Positions 41,319 through 48,094 of a DNA stretch of 48,094 bases are shown here, one piece after another. The DNA lies in NCBI RefSeq assembly GCF_013522825.1, contig NZ_JAAMQZ010000034.1, positions 1-48,094 on the forward strand, read 5' to 3'. The notes under the pieces were generated by a model. The model ran no database searches. It had not been told where the DNA came from and worked only from the letters and a program-made list of their open reading frames with translations. Within the stretch, counting starts at the first letter, position 1. Every line of letters begins with the position of its first letter. Position numbers and translations under genes: made by a program. Source of the DNA: Stutzerimonas stutzeri (GTDB lineage Bacteria > Pseudomonadota > Gammaproteobacteria > Pseudomonadales > Pseudomonadaceae).

Positions 41319-42113
41319 ATGCCGATTCGCTATTTCTTCAAACAGTTGATATTGCCCCCTGGCGGCCTGTTGTTGCTGCTGCTCGCGGCCTGGTGGCTGC
41401 GGCGACGGGCGCCACGGCTGGCAGCGCTCTGCTTCGTGCTGGGGTTTGGCGGTCTGTGGCTGATGAGCCTGCCGGTCACGGTGGAGTGGGCCGCGCGGGC
41501 GCTGGAAAGCGAGCCGGCGCTGGAGCGCGCGCAGTGGAGCAGTCTGAACAGGGAGGCGCAGGCGATCGTGGTGCTCGGCGCCGGTCGCGAACAGGCCGAT
41601 CCGGGCTGGGGTTCGGACCAGCCCAGCCATATCGCCCTCGAACGGCTGCGCTATGCCTCACGGCTGGCCAAGGACTCGGGCCTGCCGATCCTGGCCAGCG
41701 GTGGGCTGCATTATGGCAAGCCGCCGAGCGAGGCCCTGTTGGCGGCTGAAGCCCTGCAGCGGGATTTCGATACGCCTGTGCGCTGGCTGGAAGAGCACAG
41801 CCGCACTACCTGGGAAAATGCCCTGTACAGCGCCGAAATGCTCAAGGCCGCCGGCATCCAGCGCATCGTGCTGGTGACCTCTGCCGCGCACATGCCGCGC
41901 TCGCGCTGGTGCTTCGAGCAGCATGGCCTTGAGGTGATCGCCGCGCCGGTGGGCTTTCTCGGCGTCCCGCATGGCCGGCCTTTCGGCGGCTGGCTGCCGG
42001 AGACCAAGGCCGTCTGGCAGAGCGGCATGCTGCTCAACGAGGCGGCGGGGCTGCTGGTTTATCCGCTGTTATACGAAGGGGCCGATAAGAGCGCTGGAGG
42101 TTGGGAGGGCTGA
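41319..42113 (+). CDS. YdcF/ElyC-like envelope protein (DUF218)
   Basis: This 264-residue protein has two N-terminal membrane segments (about 12-28 and 35-52) and a periplasmic DUF218 domain (about 80-245) with AIVVLGAGR, LASGG, SRTTWENA and VTSAAHMPRS. The E. coli relative ElyC affects peptidoglycan assembly and undecaprenyl carrier use, and a related role is possible. GGAG lies about 6 bases before the ATG. The last residues (KSAGGWEG) and the stop are encoded by a dispersed AGCGCTGGAGG repeat starting at 42090, so the native C-terminus was probably altered. It is convergent with lnt. Confidence 0.85.
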   Translation: MPIRYFFKQLILPPGGLLLLLLAAWWLRRRAPRLAALCFVLGFGGLWLMSLPVTVEWAARALESEPALERAQWSSLNREAQAIVVLGAGREQADPGWGSDQPSHIALERLRYASRLAKDSGLPILASGGLHYGKPPSEALLAAEALQRDFDTPVRWLEEHSRTTWENALYSAEMLKAAGIQRIVLVTSAAHMPRSRWCFEQHGLEVIAAPVGFLGVPHGRPFGGWLPETKAVWQSGMLLNEAAGLLVYPLLYEGADKSAGGWEG

Positions 42114-42122
42114 ACGAAAAGC
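42090..42122 (+). repeat. Dispersed repeat forming the end of the YdcF-like gene
   Basis: AGCGCTGGAGGTTGGGAGGG followed by CTGAACGAAAAGC matches the unit at 1936 and 8706. It overlaps the last eight codons and the stop of the YdcF-like gene. Confidence 0.65.
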
Positions 42123-42145
42123 AGGTCGGCTTGAGTGTTTGGATC

Positions 42146-42198
42146 GTCGGATTACGCCTTCGGATACCCGGATTACGCCTTCGGCTAATCCAGGCTAC
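42146..42198 (+). repeat. Tandem GTCGGATTACGCC-family repeats
   Basis: One and a half units: GTCGGATTACGCCTTCGGAT is followed by CCGGATTACGCCTTCGGCTA and ATCCAGGCTAC. This member is duplicated in tandem, unlike the single copies elsewhere. The 192-base region 42114-42305 between convergent ydcF-like and lnt genes holds this and a degenerate GATCGGGTCACGC unit at about 42268, with no gene. Confidence 0.6.
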
Positions 42199-42305
42199 GG
42201 TCTGTCCGGTTTTGTAGGATGGAATCGCCGCAGGCGCTTCCGTCGTTTAATCAATCCACCACGCGATCGGGTCACGCTTTGGCGAGCCGAGGGCAGGGTG
42301 AGTCG

Positions 42306-43817
42306 TTATCCGTTTCTCCGCCTGAACACCGCCCAGCCCAGCAGCGCCGCGCACAGCACGATCAGCGGCCAGGAGCGCCATTGCAGGTAGGGCGTCAGGC
42401 CCTGCATGGGCGTGACTTCACCGTAGAGCACGGCTTGCTCGAACGCGGGAATCCGCTCGGTGATGCGACCGTATGGGTCGATCAGGACGGTGACGCCGTT
42501 GTTGGTGGCGCGAATCATCCAGCGACCGGCTTCCAGCGCGCGCATCTGCGCCATCTGCAGGTGTTGCAGCGGGCCGATGGAGCGCCCGAACCAGGCGTCG
42601 TTGCTGACGGTGAGGAGGATGTCGCTCTGCGCGGCGAGGCTGGCGGCGAACTCGGGGTAGACCACTTCGTAGCAGATGAAGGGGGCGATTTGGTAACCCT
42701 TGGCCTGCAACAGCGCCTGCCCCGGCTCGCCACGGGCGAAGTCGGACATGGGCAGGTCGAAGAAGGCGATCAGCCCGCGCAGCACGTCCTGCAGCGGTAC
42801 ATATTCGCCGAAGGGCACCAGCTTCTGCTTGAGGTAGGTGCCCTGAGCGTCGCCGGTGCTGGTCAGGCCGTTGTAGTAGCGCAGCTCACCGTCGGCGTTC
42901 GGCTGGCGTACCGGCACGCCGGTAATCAGTGCCGACTGTCGATCTTCGGCGAAGCGGCTCATCATGCCCAGATAGCCTTCGGCGTGATCCTTGAGGATCG
43001 GTACCGCCGTTTCCGGCCAGACGATGAGGTCGGCAGGGCGGCTGCGGAAGGTCATGTCGCGGTAGAGCAGCAGCTGCATTTCGAGCTTTTGCGGGTCCCA
43101 TTTGAGGCTCTGGGCGACGTTGCCCTGCATGGCCGCGACGCTGATGGACGCGCCCCTGGCGTTGGTCCAGGCATGCTGGCCGAGACCCAGCGCGCCGCCC
43201 CAGAGCGTAACCAGAACCACCAGCGCGACCGCCAGCGAGGCTTTTTGCGTCAGCAGGCGTGGCAGCTGGATGAGCAGGGCTGCGCTCAGTGCGATCACGA
43301 AGCTCAGCAGCCAGACGCCGCCCAGCGGCGCGAGGCCGGCCAGCGGGCCTTCGAGCTGGCTGTAGCCGACGTACAGCCAGGGGAAGCCGGTCAGTACCCA
43401 GCCGCGCAGGGCGTCCAGGGCAAGCCAGAGGGCGGCGAAGGCCAGCGCGTCGGGCAGGGGGGCGTTCGTCTGGCGCAGCCAACGTACCCAGACCCAGCCC
43501 AGCAGGGCGAAGAACAGCGCAAGCCCGGCGACGAAGCCCAGCGTCAGGGCGCCGGCCAGCAATGGTGGCGCGGAGCCGAAGTCGTGGATGCTGACATACA
43601 CCCAGCTGACACCCGAGGCGAACAGGCCGAAGCCATAGCACCAGCCACGGCCCGCGGCCTGCTTCGCAGCCGGTTCGCGCAGGCCGAGATAAAGCAGGCC
43701 GACCGAGAGCAGCGCCAGCGGCCAGATATCGAAGGGCGCCAGCGAGAGGGTGGCCAGGGCGCCGGCGGCCAGCGCCAGTAGGTTGCCCGGCCAGCCGGAG
43801 CGGGTGATCCAGTGCAT
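42306..43817 (-). CDS. lnt: Apolipoprotein N-acyltransferase Lnt
   Basis: Lnt adds the third acyl chain to the N-terminal cysteine of lipoproteins at the periplasmic face of the inner membrane. The 503-residue protein has about six N-terminal membrane helices, a periplasmic nitrilase-like domain and a C-terminal helix. The catalytic triad is complete: E269 (WPETAVP), K332 (QKLVPFGEY) and C382 (FICYEVVYPE). The ATG at 43817 has AAAGGA 8-9 bases upstream; the longer frame to 43979 runs through repeat sequence. It is the last gene of the miaB-ybeZ-ybeY-corC-lnt run. Confidence 0.96.
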   Translation of the reverse strand: MHWITRSGWPGNLLALAAGALATLSLAPFDIWPLALLSVGLLYLGLREPAAKQAAGRGWCYGFGLFASGVSWVYVSIHDFGSAPPLLAGALTLGFVAGLALFFALLGWVWVRWLRQTNAPLPDALAFAALWLALDALRGWVLTGFPWLYVGYSQLEGPLAGLAPLGGVWLLSFVIALSAALLIQLPRLLTQKASLAVALVVLVTLWGGALGLGQHAWTNARGASISVAAMQGNVAQSLKWDPQKLEMQLLLYRDMTFRSRPADLIVWPETAVPILKDHAEGYLGMMSRFAEDRQSALITGVPVRQPNADGELRYYNGLTSTGDAQGTYLKQKLVPFGEYVPLQDVLRGLIAFFDLPMSDFARGEPGQALLQAKGYQIAPFICYEVVYPEFAASLAAQSDILLTVSNDAWFGRSIGPLQHLQMAQMRALEAGRWMIRATNNGVTVLIDPYGRITERIPAFEQAVLYGEVTPMQGLTPYLQWRSWPLIVLCAALLGWAVFRRRNG

Positions 43818-43841
43818 CGGCAAATCCTTTGAAAGACGATA

Positions 43842-43882
43842 GAAGCCGATAGAAGCGCTTGAGGCTGGAAGGCTGGACGAAG
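43842..43882 (+). repeat. Dispersed repeat between corC and lnt
   Basis: GAAGCCGATAGAAGCGCTTG continues AGGCTGGAAGGCTGGACGA and is nearly identical to the copy after orn (17050). A partial inverted copy (CTCCAGCCTCCCGCTGTGCT) follows at about 43894, so the corC-lnt gap can fold into a stem. Confidence 0.65.
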
Positions 43883-43911
43883 GGCCGATCCCGCTCCAGC
43901 CTCCCGCTGTG

Positions 43912-44757
43912 CTAGCGGTTTTCCGCCATGCGGGTGAGTCGCAGCATATGCACGCGGCGGCTGTCGGCGTTGAGAACACGGAAGCGGAAGCGGTCTATCT
44001 CCACCACCTCGTTGCGTTTGGGCAGGTGGCCAAAGCTGTTCATGACCAGGCCGGCGACCGTATCGAACTCTTCATCGGGGAATTCGCTCTGGAAGAACTC
44101 GTTGAAACTGTCGATGGGCGTCAGCGCCTTGACCAGGAAATCACCGCTGGGCAACGGACGAATGTAGCTGTCTTCCTCGATGTCGTGCTCGTCCTCGATA
44201 TCGCCGACGATCTGCTCCAGCACGTCCTCGATGGTCACCAGGCCGGCGACGCCGCCGTACTCGTCGATGACGATGGCCATGTGGCTGTGGTTGGCGCGGA
44301 ACTCGCGCAACAGCACGTTGAGGCGCTTGGATTCGGGGACGAAGGTCGCCGGGCGCAGCAGGTCCTTGATGTCGAAATTGGGCTGCTCGTCCTGCAGGAT
44401 CAGCGGCAGCAGGTCCTTGGCCAGCAGCACGCCGATGACTTCGTCGAGGCTGTCGCCAACCACGGGGTAGCGCGAGTGCGCGGCGGAAATGATCGCCGGC
44501 AGGAACTCCTTCGGCGACTGGTCGGCCCTGATACTCATCACCTGCGAGCGCGGCACCATGATGTCGCGCACCTGCAGGTCGCCGACCTGGATGGCACCCT
44601 CGACGATGGCCAGGGCTTCGCTGTCGAGCAGTTTGTTCTGGTGGGCGCCGCGCAGGGTCTCCAGCAGTTCTTCGCGGCTGTTCGGCTCTTGGGCAAAAGC
44701 CTGGGTGATTTTTCCAAACCACGACTTCTGCCCGTTGCTCGATCGATCTTCGCTCAT
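43912..44757 (-). CDS. corC: CorC/YbeX CBS-domain protein
   Basis: This 281-residue cytoplasmic protein belongs to the HlyC/CorC family linked to magnesium and cobalt efflux. It has two CBS domains (about 70-190; DIMVPRSQVMSI and FVPESKRLNVLL) and a C-terminal transporter-associated domain (about 205-280). The YbeX form has no membrane part; it has recently been linked to ribosome metabolism, in keeping with neighbouring ybeY and ybeZ. It lies 39 bases after ybeY and about 94 before lnt. Confidence 0.93.
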   Translation of the reverse strand: MSEDRSSNGQKSWFGKITQAFAQEPNSREELLETLRGAHQNKLLDSEALAIVEGAIQVGDLQVRDIMVPRSQVMSIRADQSPKEFLPAIISAAHSRYPVVGDSLDEVIGVLLAKDLLPLILQDEQPNFDIKDLLRPATFVPESKRLNVLLREFRANHSHMAIVIDEYGGVAGLVTIEDVLEQIVGDIEDEHDIEEDSYIRPLPSGDFLVKALTPIDSFNEFFQSEFPDEEFDTVAGLVMNSFGHLPKRNEVVEIDRFRFRVLNADSRRVHMLRLTRMAENR

Positions 44758-44796
44758 GTCTTTGACTCGATGGTCTCTTGTAGATGCCCGTGCGGG

Positions 44797-45258
44797 CTAT
44801 TCGTAGGGGTCGGGGTGACCCAGTTCGGCCAGCAGTTGACGTTCGAGGCTTTCCATTTCTTCGGCTTCATCGTCGTCGATGTGGTCGTAGCCGAGCAGGT
44901 GCAGGCAGCCGTGGATGACCAGATGCGCCCAGTGCGCAGCCAGTGCCTTGCCCTGTTCGGCGGCCTCGCGCTCGACCACCGGCACGCAGATGACCAGGTC
45001 GCCGAGCAGGGGAATGTCCAGCAGCGGCACGCCGCCCGGACCTTCCGGCACATCGGCGGGAAACGACAGCACGTTGGTGGCGTAATCCTTCTGCCGCCAG
45101 GTGCGGTTCAGTTCGCGGCCTTCGGGCTCATCGACCAGGCGAATGGTCAGTTCGGAGTCCGCACTGCGCTGGCGCAGGGCCAGTTCGCACCAGCGGCGCA
45201 GGTCCGCCTCGGCGGGCGTTGCACCGCTGCTGGCGCACTGCAGGTCGAGTTCAATCAC
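44797..45258 (-). CDS. ybeY: Endoribonuclease YbeY
   Basis: YbeY is a single-strand endoribonuclease needed for 16S rRNA 3' maturation and ribosome quality control. The 153-residue protein has the zinc motif HGCLHLLGYDH with H116, H120 and H126. Its start overlaps the end of the phoH-like gene by 8 bases, so translation is coupled. Together with YbeZ and CorC it forms a conserved cluster. Confidence 0.96.
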   Translation of the reverse strand: MIELDLQCASSGATPAEADLRRWCELALRQRSADSELTIRLVDEPEGRELNRTWRQKDYATNVLSFPADVPEGPGGVPLLDIPLLGDLVICVPVVEREAAEQGKALAAHWAHLVIHGCLHLLGYDHIDDDEAEEMESLERQLLAELGHPDPYE

Positions 45259-46243
45259 GGGCTGGCCTGCTCACTGGCGGCTGTTTGTCTTCGAAGGCCT
45301 CGTAGGCTTCGACGATGCGTTGCACCAGTGGGTGGCGCACCACGTCCTTGGCTTGGAAGTGGGTGAAGCTGATGCCGTTGACGTCCTTGAGCACGTCGAT
45401 TACATGCGCCAGGCCGGATTTGGTGCCGCGCGGCAGGTCGACCTGGGTGATGTCGCCGGTGATCACCGCGGTGGAGCCGAAGCCGATCCGGGTGAGGAAC
45501 ATCTTCATCTGTTCCAGCGTGGTGTTCTGGCTTTCGTCGAGGATGATGAAGCTGTTGTTCAGTGTGCGACCGCGCATATAGGCCAGCGGCGCGATCTCGA
45601 TCACCTGCTTCTCGATCAGCCGCGCCACGTGCTCGAAGCCGAGCATTTCGTAGAGCGCGTCGTACAGCGGGCGCAGGTAGGGGTCGATCTTCTGCGCGAG
45701 GTCGCCGGGCAGGAAGCCGAGTTTCTCGCCGGCTTCCACCGCCGGGCGCACCAGCAGGATGCGGCGGATCTGCTCGCGCTCCAGCGCATCGACGGCGCAG
45801 GCGACGGCCAGATAGGTCTTGCCGGTGCCCGCCGGGCCGATGCCGAAGTTGATGTCGTTATCGAGGATCGACTGCACGTAGCGCTGCTGGTTGGCGCCGC
45901 GCGGGCGAATGTTGCCCTTGCGGGTGCGCAATGAAATGTTCGGCGTGGTGGAGGGGTTGACCAGCTCCTCCATGCCCGATTCCTGCAGAAACAGATGAAC
46001 CAGATCCGGCGACAGCTCGGTGCTCTTGGTCTCGCGGTACAGGCGACGCAGCAGGCTTTCGGCAGATCTGGCGACATCGCTCGGGCCAACCAGCTCGAAC
46101 TGGTTGCCGCGGTTGCGAATCTCCAGGTTCAGACGCTGTTCGATCAGTCGCAGGTGCTCGTCGAATTGGCCGCAGAGATTGGCGAAGCGATTGGCTTCGA
46201 AGGGTTCGAGGGTAAAACGTAGCGGTTCGGTGGGGGCGTTCAA
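45251..46243 (-). CDS. ybeZ: PhoH-like ATPase YbeZ
   Basis: This is a P-loop ATPase that works with YbeY in RNA metabolism. The 330-residue protein has an N-terminal KH-like part (about 10-90), Walker A GPAGTGKT at 136-143 and Walker B FIILDESQNTT. I chose a TTG start at 46243 (LNAPTEPLRFTLEPFEA) because homologues begin there. An upstream ATG at 46321 would add 26 poorly conserved residues. No strong Shine-Dalgarno precedes either. It lies 193 bases after miaB, with a large palindrome between, and overlaps ybeY. Confidence 0.93.
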   Translation of the reverse strand: MNAPTEPLRFTLEPFEANRFANLCGQFDEHLRLIEQRLNLEIRNRGNQFELVGPSDVARSAESLLRRLYRETKSTELSPDLVHLFLQESGMEELVNPSTTPNISLRTRKGNIRPRGANQQRYVQSILDNDINFGIGPAGTGKTYLAVACAVDALEREQIRRILLVRPAVEAGEKLGFLPGDLAQKIDPYLRPLYDALYEMLGFEHVARLIEKQVIEIAPLAYMRGRTLNNSFIILDESQNTTLEQMKMFLTRIGFGSTAVITGDITQVDLPRGTKSGLAHVIDVLKDVNGISFTHFQAKDVVRHPLVQRIVEAYEAFEDKQPPVSRPARD

Positions 46244-46344
46244 GGGCTTTTGATTGACCGTGCTCGGCAGATAAGGAACTGAAGAATAGCGCTGTAGAAG
46301 GAAAAAAGCAGCGGCAAGCAATCACGCAGCTGAATGACATTCCC

Positions 46345-46399
46345 GTAGGGCCGAATGCATTCGGACAATGGGCGTGGCCGAACACGTTCGGCCCTACGG
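46345..46399. repeat. GTAGGGCCGAA palindrome between miaB and ybeZ
   Basis: GTAGGGCCGAATGCATTCGG on the left and CCGAACACGTTCGGCCCTAC on the right form a long inverted repeat. Each arm is itself palindromic (CCGAATGCATTCGG; CCGAACACGTTCGG). It is the same family as 47898-47951. It lies within the miaB-ybeZ gap, so it could affect read-through into ybeZ. Confidence 0.7.
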
Positions 46400-46436
46400 T
46401 ACGGGGTAAGGCGCAACAGCCCAACCTGGTCTGGCT

Positions 46437-47765
46437 TCAGCCGAGCAGGGTGCCACGCAACGAGTGCGGCAGGGCGTCGTCGATGTGCACGTCGACGAAC
46501 TGGCCGATCAGGCGCGGGTTGTCGCAGCGGAAGTTGACGATACGGTTGTGCTCGGTGCGACCTTGGAGCATGCCGGGGTCTTTCTTCGAGTAATCCGTGA
46601 CCAGGATGCGCTGGGTGGTGCCCGCCATCCGCCGGCTGTGTTCGAAGCCCTGCTGGTTGATCCGTTGTTGCAGGATCGCCAGGCGTTGCTTCTTCACCTC
46701 TTCCGGGGTGTCGTCGGCCAGGTCCGCCGCCGGCGTGCCGGGGCGCGAGCTGTAGACGAAGGAGTAGGAGAAGTCGAAACCGATGTCTTCGATCAGCTTC
46801 ATGGTCTGCTCGAAATCCTTGTCGGTCTCGCCGGGGAAACCGACGATGAAGTCCGAGCTGATCAGCATGTCCGGCACCGCCGCCTTGAGCTTGCGGATGC
46901 GCGACTTGTACTCCAGCGCCGTGTGGTTGCGCTTCATGCCGGCCAGTACGCGATCGGAGCCGGACTGCACGGGCAGGTGCAGGTACTTCACCAGCTCCGG
47001 CACCTCGGCGTGCGCCTGGATCAGGGCGTCGGAGAATTCCAGCGGATGGCTGGTGGTGTAGCGGATGCGGTCGATGCCGTCGATGGCGGCCACCACGCGG
47101 ATCAGCTCGGCCAGGTCGGCGCTGCGCCCGTCATGGGTCGCGCCGCGATAGCCGTTGACGTTCTGCCCGAGCAGGGTGACTTCGCGCACGCCGTGCTCGG
47201 CCAGGTGGATCACCTCGGCCAGCACGTCATCGAAGGGCCGGCTGACTTCTTCACCACGGGTATAGGGCACCACGCAGAAGGTGCAGTACTTGCTGCAGCC
47301 TTCCATGACCGAGACGTAGGCCGTCGGGCCGTCGACGCGGGGCTCCGGCAGGCGGTCGAATTTCTCGATTTCGGGGAAGGAGATATCCACCTGCGGCTGC
47401 TGGGTGGTGCGCGCCGCATCGATCATTTCCGGCAGGCGATGCAGGGTCTGCGGGCCGAATACCACGTCCACGTAGGGTGCACGGTCGCGGATCGCCGCAC
47501 CTTCCTGGCTGGCCACGCAGCCGCCGACGCCGATGACCAGCTCGGGATTGCCCTGCTTCAGTTCGCGCCAGCGACCCAGCTGCGAAAAGACTTTCTCCTG
47601 CGCCTTCTCGCGAATCGAGCAGGTGTTGAGCAGGATCACATCGGCCTCGGCCGGATTGCTGGTGATTTCGAGCGGCTGCTGTTCGCCCAGCAGGTCCACC
47701 ATGCGCGAGCTGTCGTACTCGTTCATCTGGCAGCCGTGGGTTTCGATGTAGAGCTTGCGGGTCAT
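46437..47765 (-). CDS. miaB: tRNA-2-methylthio-N6-dimethylallyladenosine synthase MiaB
   Basis: This radical SAM methylthiotransferase modifies i6A37 in tRNAs that read U-starting codons. The 442-residue protein has the N-terminal auxiliary cluster cysteines C12, C49 and C83. The radical SAM cluster is C157-x3-C161-x2-C164 (CSKYCTFC), and a C-terminal TRAM domain (about 375-440) binds tRNA. It is the first gene of the miaB-ybeZ-ybeY-corC-lnt run. Confidence 0.97.
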   Translation of the reverse strand: MTRKLYIETHGCQMNEYDSSRMVDLLGEQQPLEITSNPAEADVILLNTCSIREKAQEKVFSQLGRWRELKQGNPELVIGVGGCVASQEGAAIRDRAPYVDVVFGPQTLHRLPEMIDAARTTQQPQVDISFPEIEKFDRLPEPRVDGPTAYVSVMEGCSKYCTFCVVPYTRGEEVSRPFDDVLAEVIHLAEHGVREVTLLGQNVNGYRGATHDGRSADLAELIRVVAAIDGIDRIRYTTSHPLEFSDALIQAHAEVPELVKYLHLPVQSGSDRVLAGMKRNHTALEYKSRIRKLKAAVPDMLISSDFIVGFPGETDKDFEQTMKLIEDIGFDFSYSFVYSSRPGTPAADLADDTPEEVKKQRLAILQQRINQQGFEHSRRMAGTTQRILVTDYSKKDPGMLQGRTEHNRIVNFRCDNPRLIGQFVDVHIDDALPHSLRGTLLG

Positions 47766-47841
47766 GTTACGGGCCGGCGTTGTGCAAAAAATGACCGGCG
47801 ATTATAGGCGCAGGAAGAGGGGGAGAAAAGCGTAAGAACAG

Positions 47842-47869
47842 CGGCAAGCTTCAAGCCGCAAGCTTCAAG
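47842..47869 (+). repeat. Two tandem 14-bp units
   Basis: CGGCAAGCTTCAAG is followed directly by CCGCAAGCTTCAAG (one mismatch). The AGCTTGAAG words relate to the repeat after orn at 17090-17107. It lies upstream of miaB in the 223-base gap to the transposase fragment. Confidence 0.5.
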
Positions 47870-47897
47870 TAAAAGGGCTGCCGCATGGCGGGAGCTT

Positions 47898-47951
47898 GTA
47901 GGGCCGAACTTGTTCGGCTGCGCATCTTTGACCGAATGAATTCGGCCCTAC
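47898..47951. repeat. GTAGGGCCGAA palindrome upstream of miaB
   Basis: GTAGGGCCGAACTTGTTCGG on the left and CCGAATGAATTCGGCCCTAC on the right form an inverted repeat with about 14 bases between. It is a sister copy of 46345-46399. Confidence 0.7.
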
Positions 47952-47988
47952 AGGTGGCAGTCGTCAGTTGTAGATACCGTCTTGCCCC

Positions 47989-48094
47989 TCACTTCGCAAT
48001 AGCGAGTTCGGGGTTGAACGGTTCGCCGGATTTCAACACGCCATAGGCGATACAGAGCAATTTACGCATCGCCGCGCAGACGATCTGTTTGCCG
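47989..48094 (-). mobile_element. IS110-family transposase, C-terminal end (cut by window edge)
   Basis: Reading leftward from the right edge, 34 residues precede a TGA at 47989: CAAMRKLLCIAYGVLKSGEP and FNPELAIAK form the end. The pattern AAMRKLL..AYGVLKSG..F is the conserved tail of IS110/IS116/IS902 (Transposase_20) enzymes. The rest lies outside the window, so whether the element is complete is unknown. The left boundary of the IS cannot be placed, since IS110 elements often lack clear terminal repeats. Confidence 0.8.

Noticed and set aside
42219..43781. 520-codon open frame on the plus strand opposite lnt
   Set aside because: It is a shadow of lnt, produced by GC-rich codon bias. The protein is rich in Q, A, R and G, lacks domains, and has no ribosome binding site, whereas lnt has a complete catalytic triad.
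43818..43979. Extended N-terminus of Lnt
   Set aside because: It would be encoded by a dispersed repeat and overlap the end of corC. A good ribosome binding site precedes the ATG at 43817.
46464..47807. 447-codon open frame opposite miaB
   Set aside because: Antisense shadow of miaB, whose cysteine motifs and TRAM domain are intact.

Overview
The window is chromosomal DNA from a Pseudomonas-type gammaproteobacterium. Evidence is the high GC content, the gene set and order (serB/fimX/psd/rhdA/motAB/rsgA/orn; proA/nadD/rsfS/rlmH/mrdA/rodA/mltB/rlpA/dacC/ybeD/lipB; leuS/lptE/holA; miaB/ybeZ/ybeY/corC/lnt), frequent GTG/TTG starts, and many intergenic REP-like palindromes. The density and style of the repeats suggest the P. 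mendocina/P. oleovorans side of the genus, but this is inference. No rRNA, tRNA, CRISPR array or prophage was found.

Block 1 (1-17049) matches the P. aeruginosa PA4961-PA4951 order: an AhpA/YtjB-like membrane protein divergent from serB; a Zn-dependent alcohol dehydrogenase that looks like an insertion; fimX preceded by a PilZ-motif protein gene; HDOD protein-rhdA-psd on the minus strand; motAB; rsgA; a membrane-anchored methyltransferase (also extra); and orn. Several of these act in c-di-GMP or motility biology: the PilZ-motif protein, the degenerate GGDEF/EAL protein FimX, the MotAB stator, and Orn, which clears pGpG.

Junction (17050-18332): after orn, the queG-tsaE-amiB-mutL-miaA-hfq side expected from P. 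aeruginosa is absent. Instead there are dispersed repeats, a 12-copy heptamer array, a short-chain oxidoreductase gene and the 3' remnant of a probable MaoC-like gene.

Block 2 (18333-47765) is mostly cell-envelope and housekeeping: LrgA/LrgB-like proteins, a LON-domain protein, a DedA-PAP2 two-domain membrane protein, NAD and proline synthesis, ribosome maturation (rsfS, rlmH, ybeY), the elongation machinery (mrdA, rodA), peptidoglycan processing (two MltB-family transglycosylases, rlpA, dacC), lipoate synthesis (ybeD, lipB, lipA), a BdlA-like soluble chemotaxis transducer, arfA, leuS-lptE-holA, a YdcF-like protein, and miaB-ybeZ-ybeY-corC-lnt. The right edge cuts into an IS110-family transposase.

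I did not find a convincing new multi-gene system. The most interesting signals are: (i) a small arfA with a 12-bp hairpin inside its 3' coding end, the known design for making a non-stop mRNA; (ii) two diverged MITE-like elements with a shared core but different terminal inverted repeats, one of them touching the psd stop codon; (iii) the synteny break with its heptamer array; (iv) two perfect dyads upstream of the PilZ-motif gene; and (v) dispersed repeats that have been absorbed into the end of a coding sequence.
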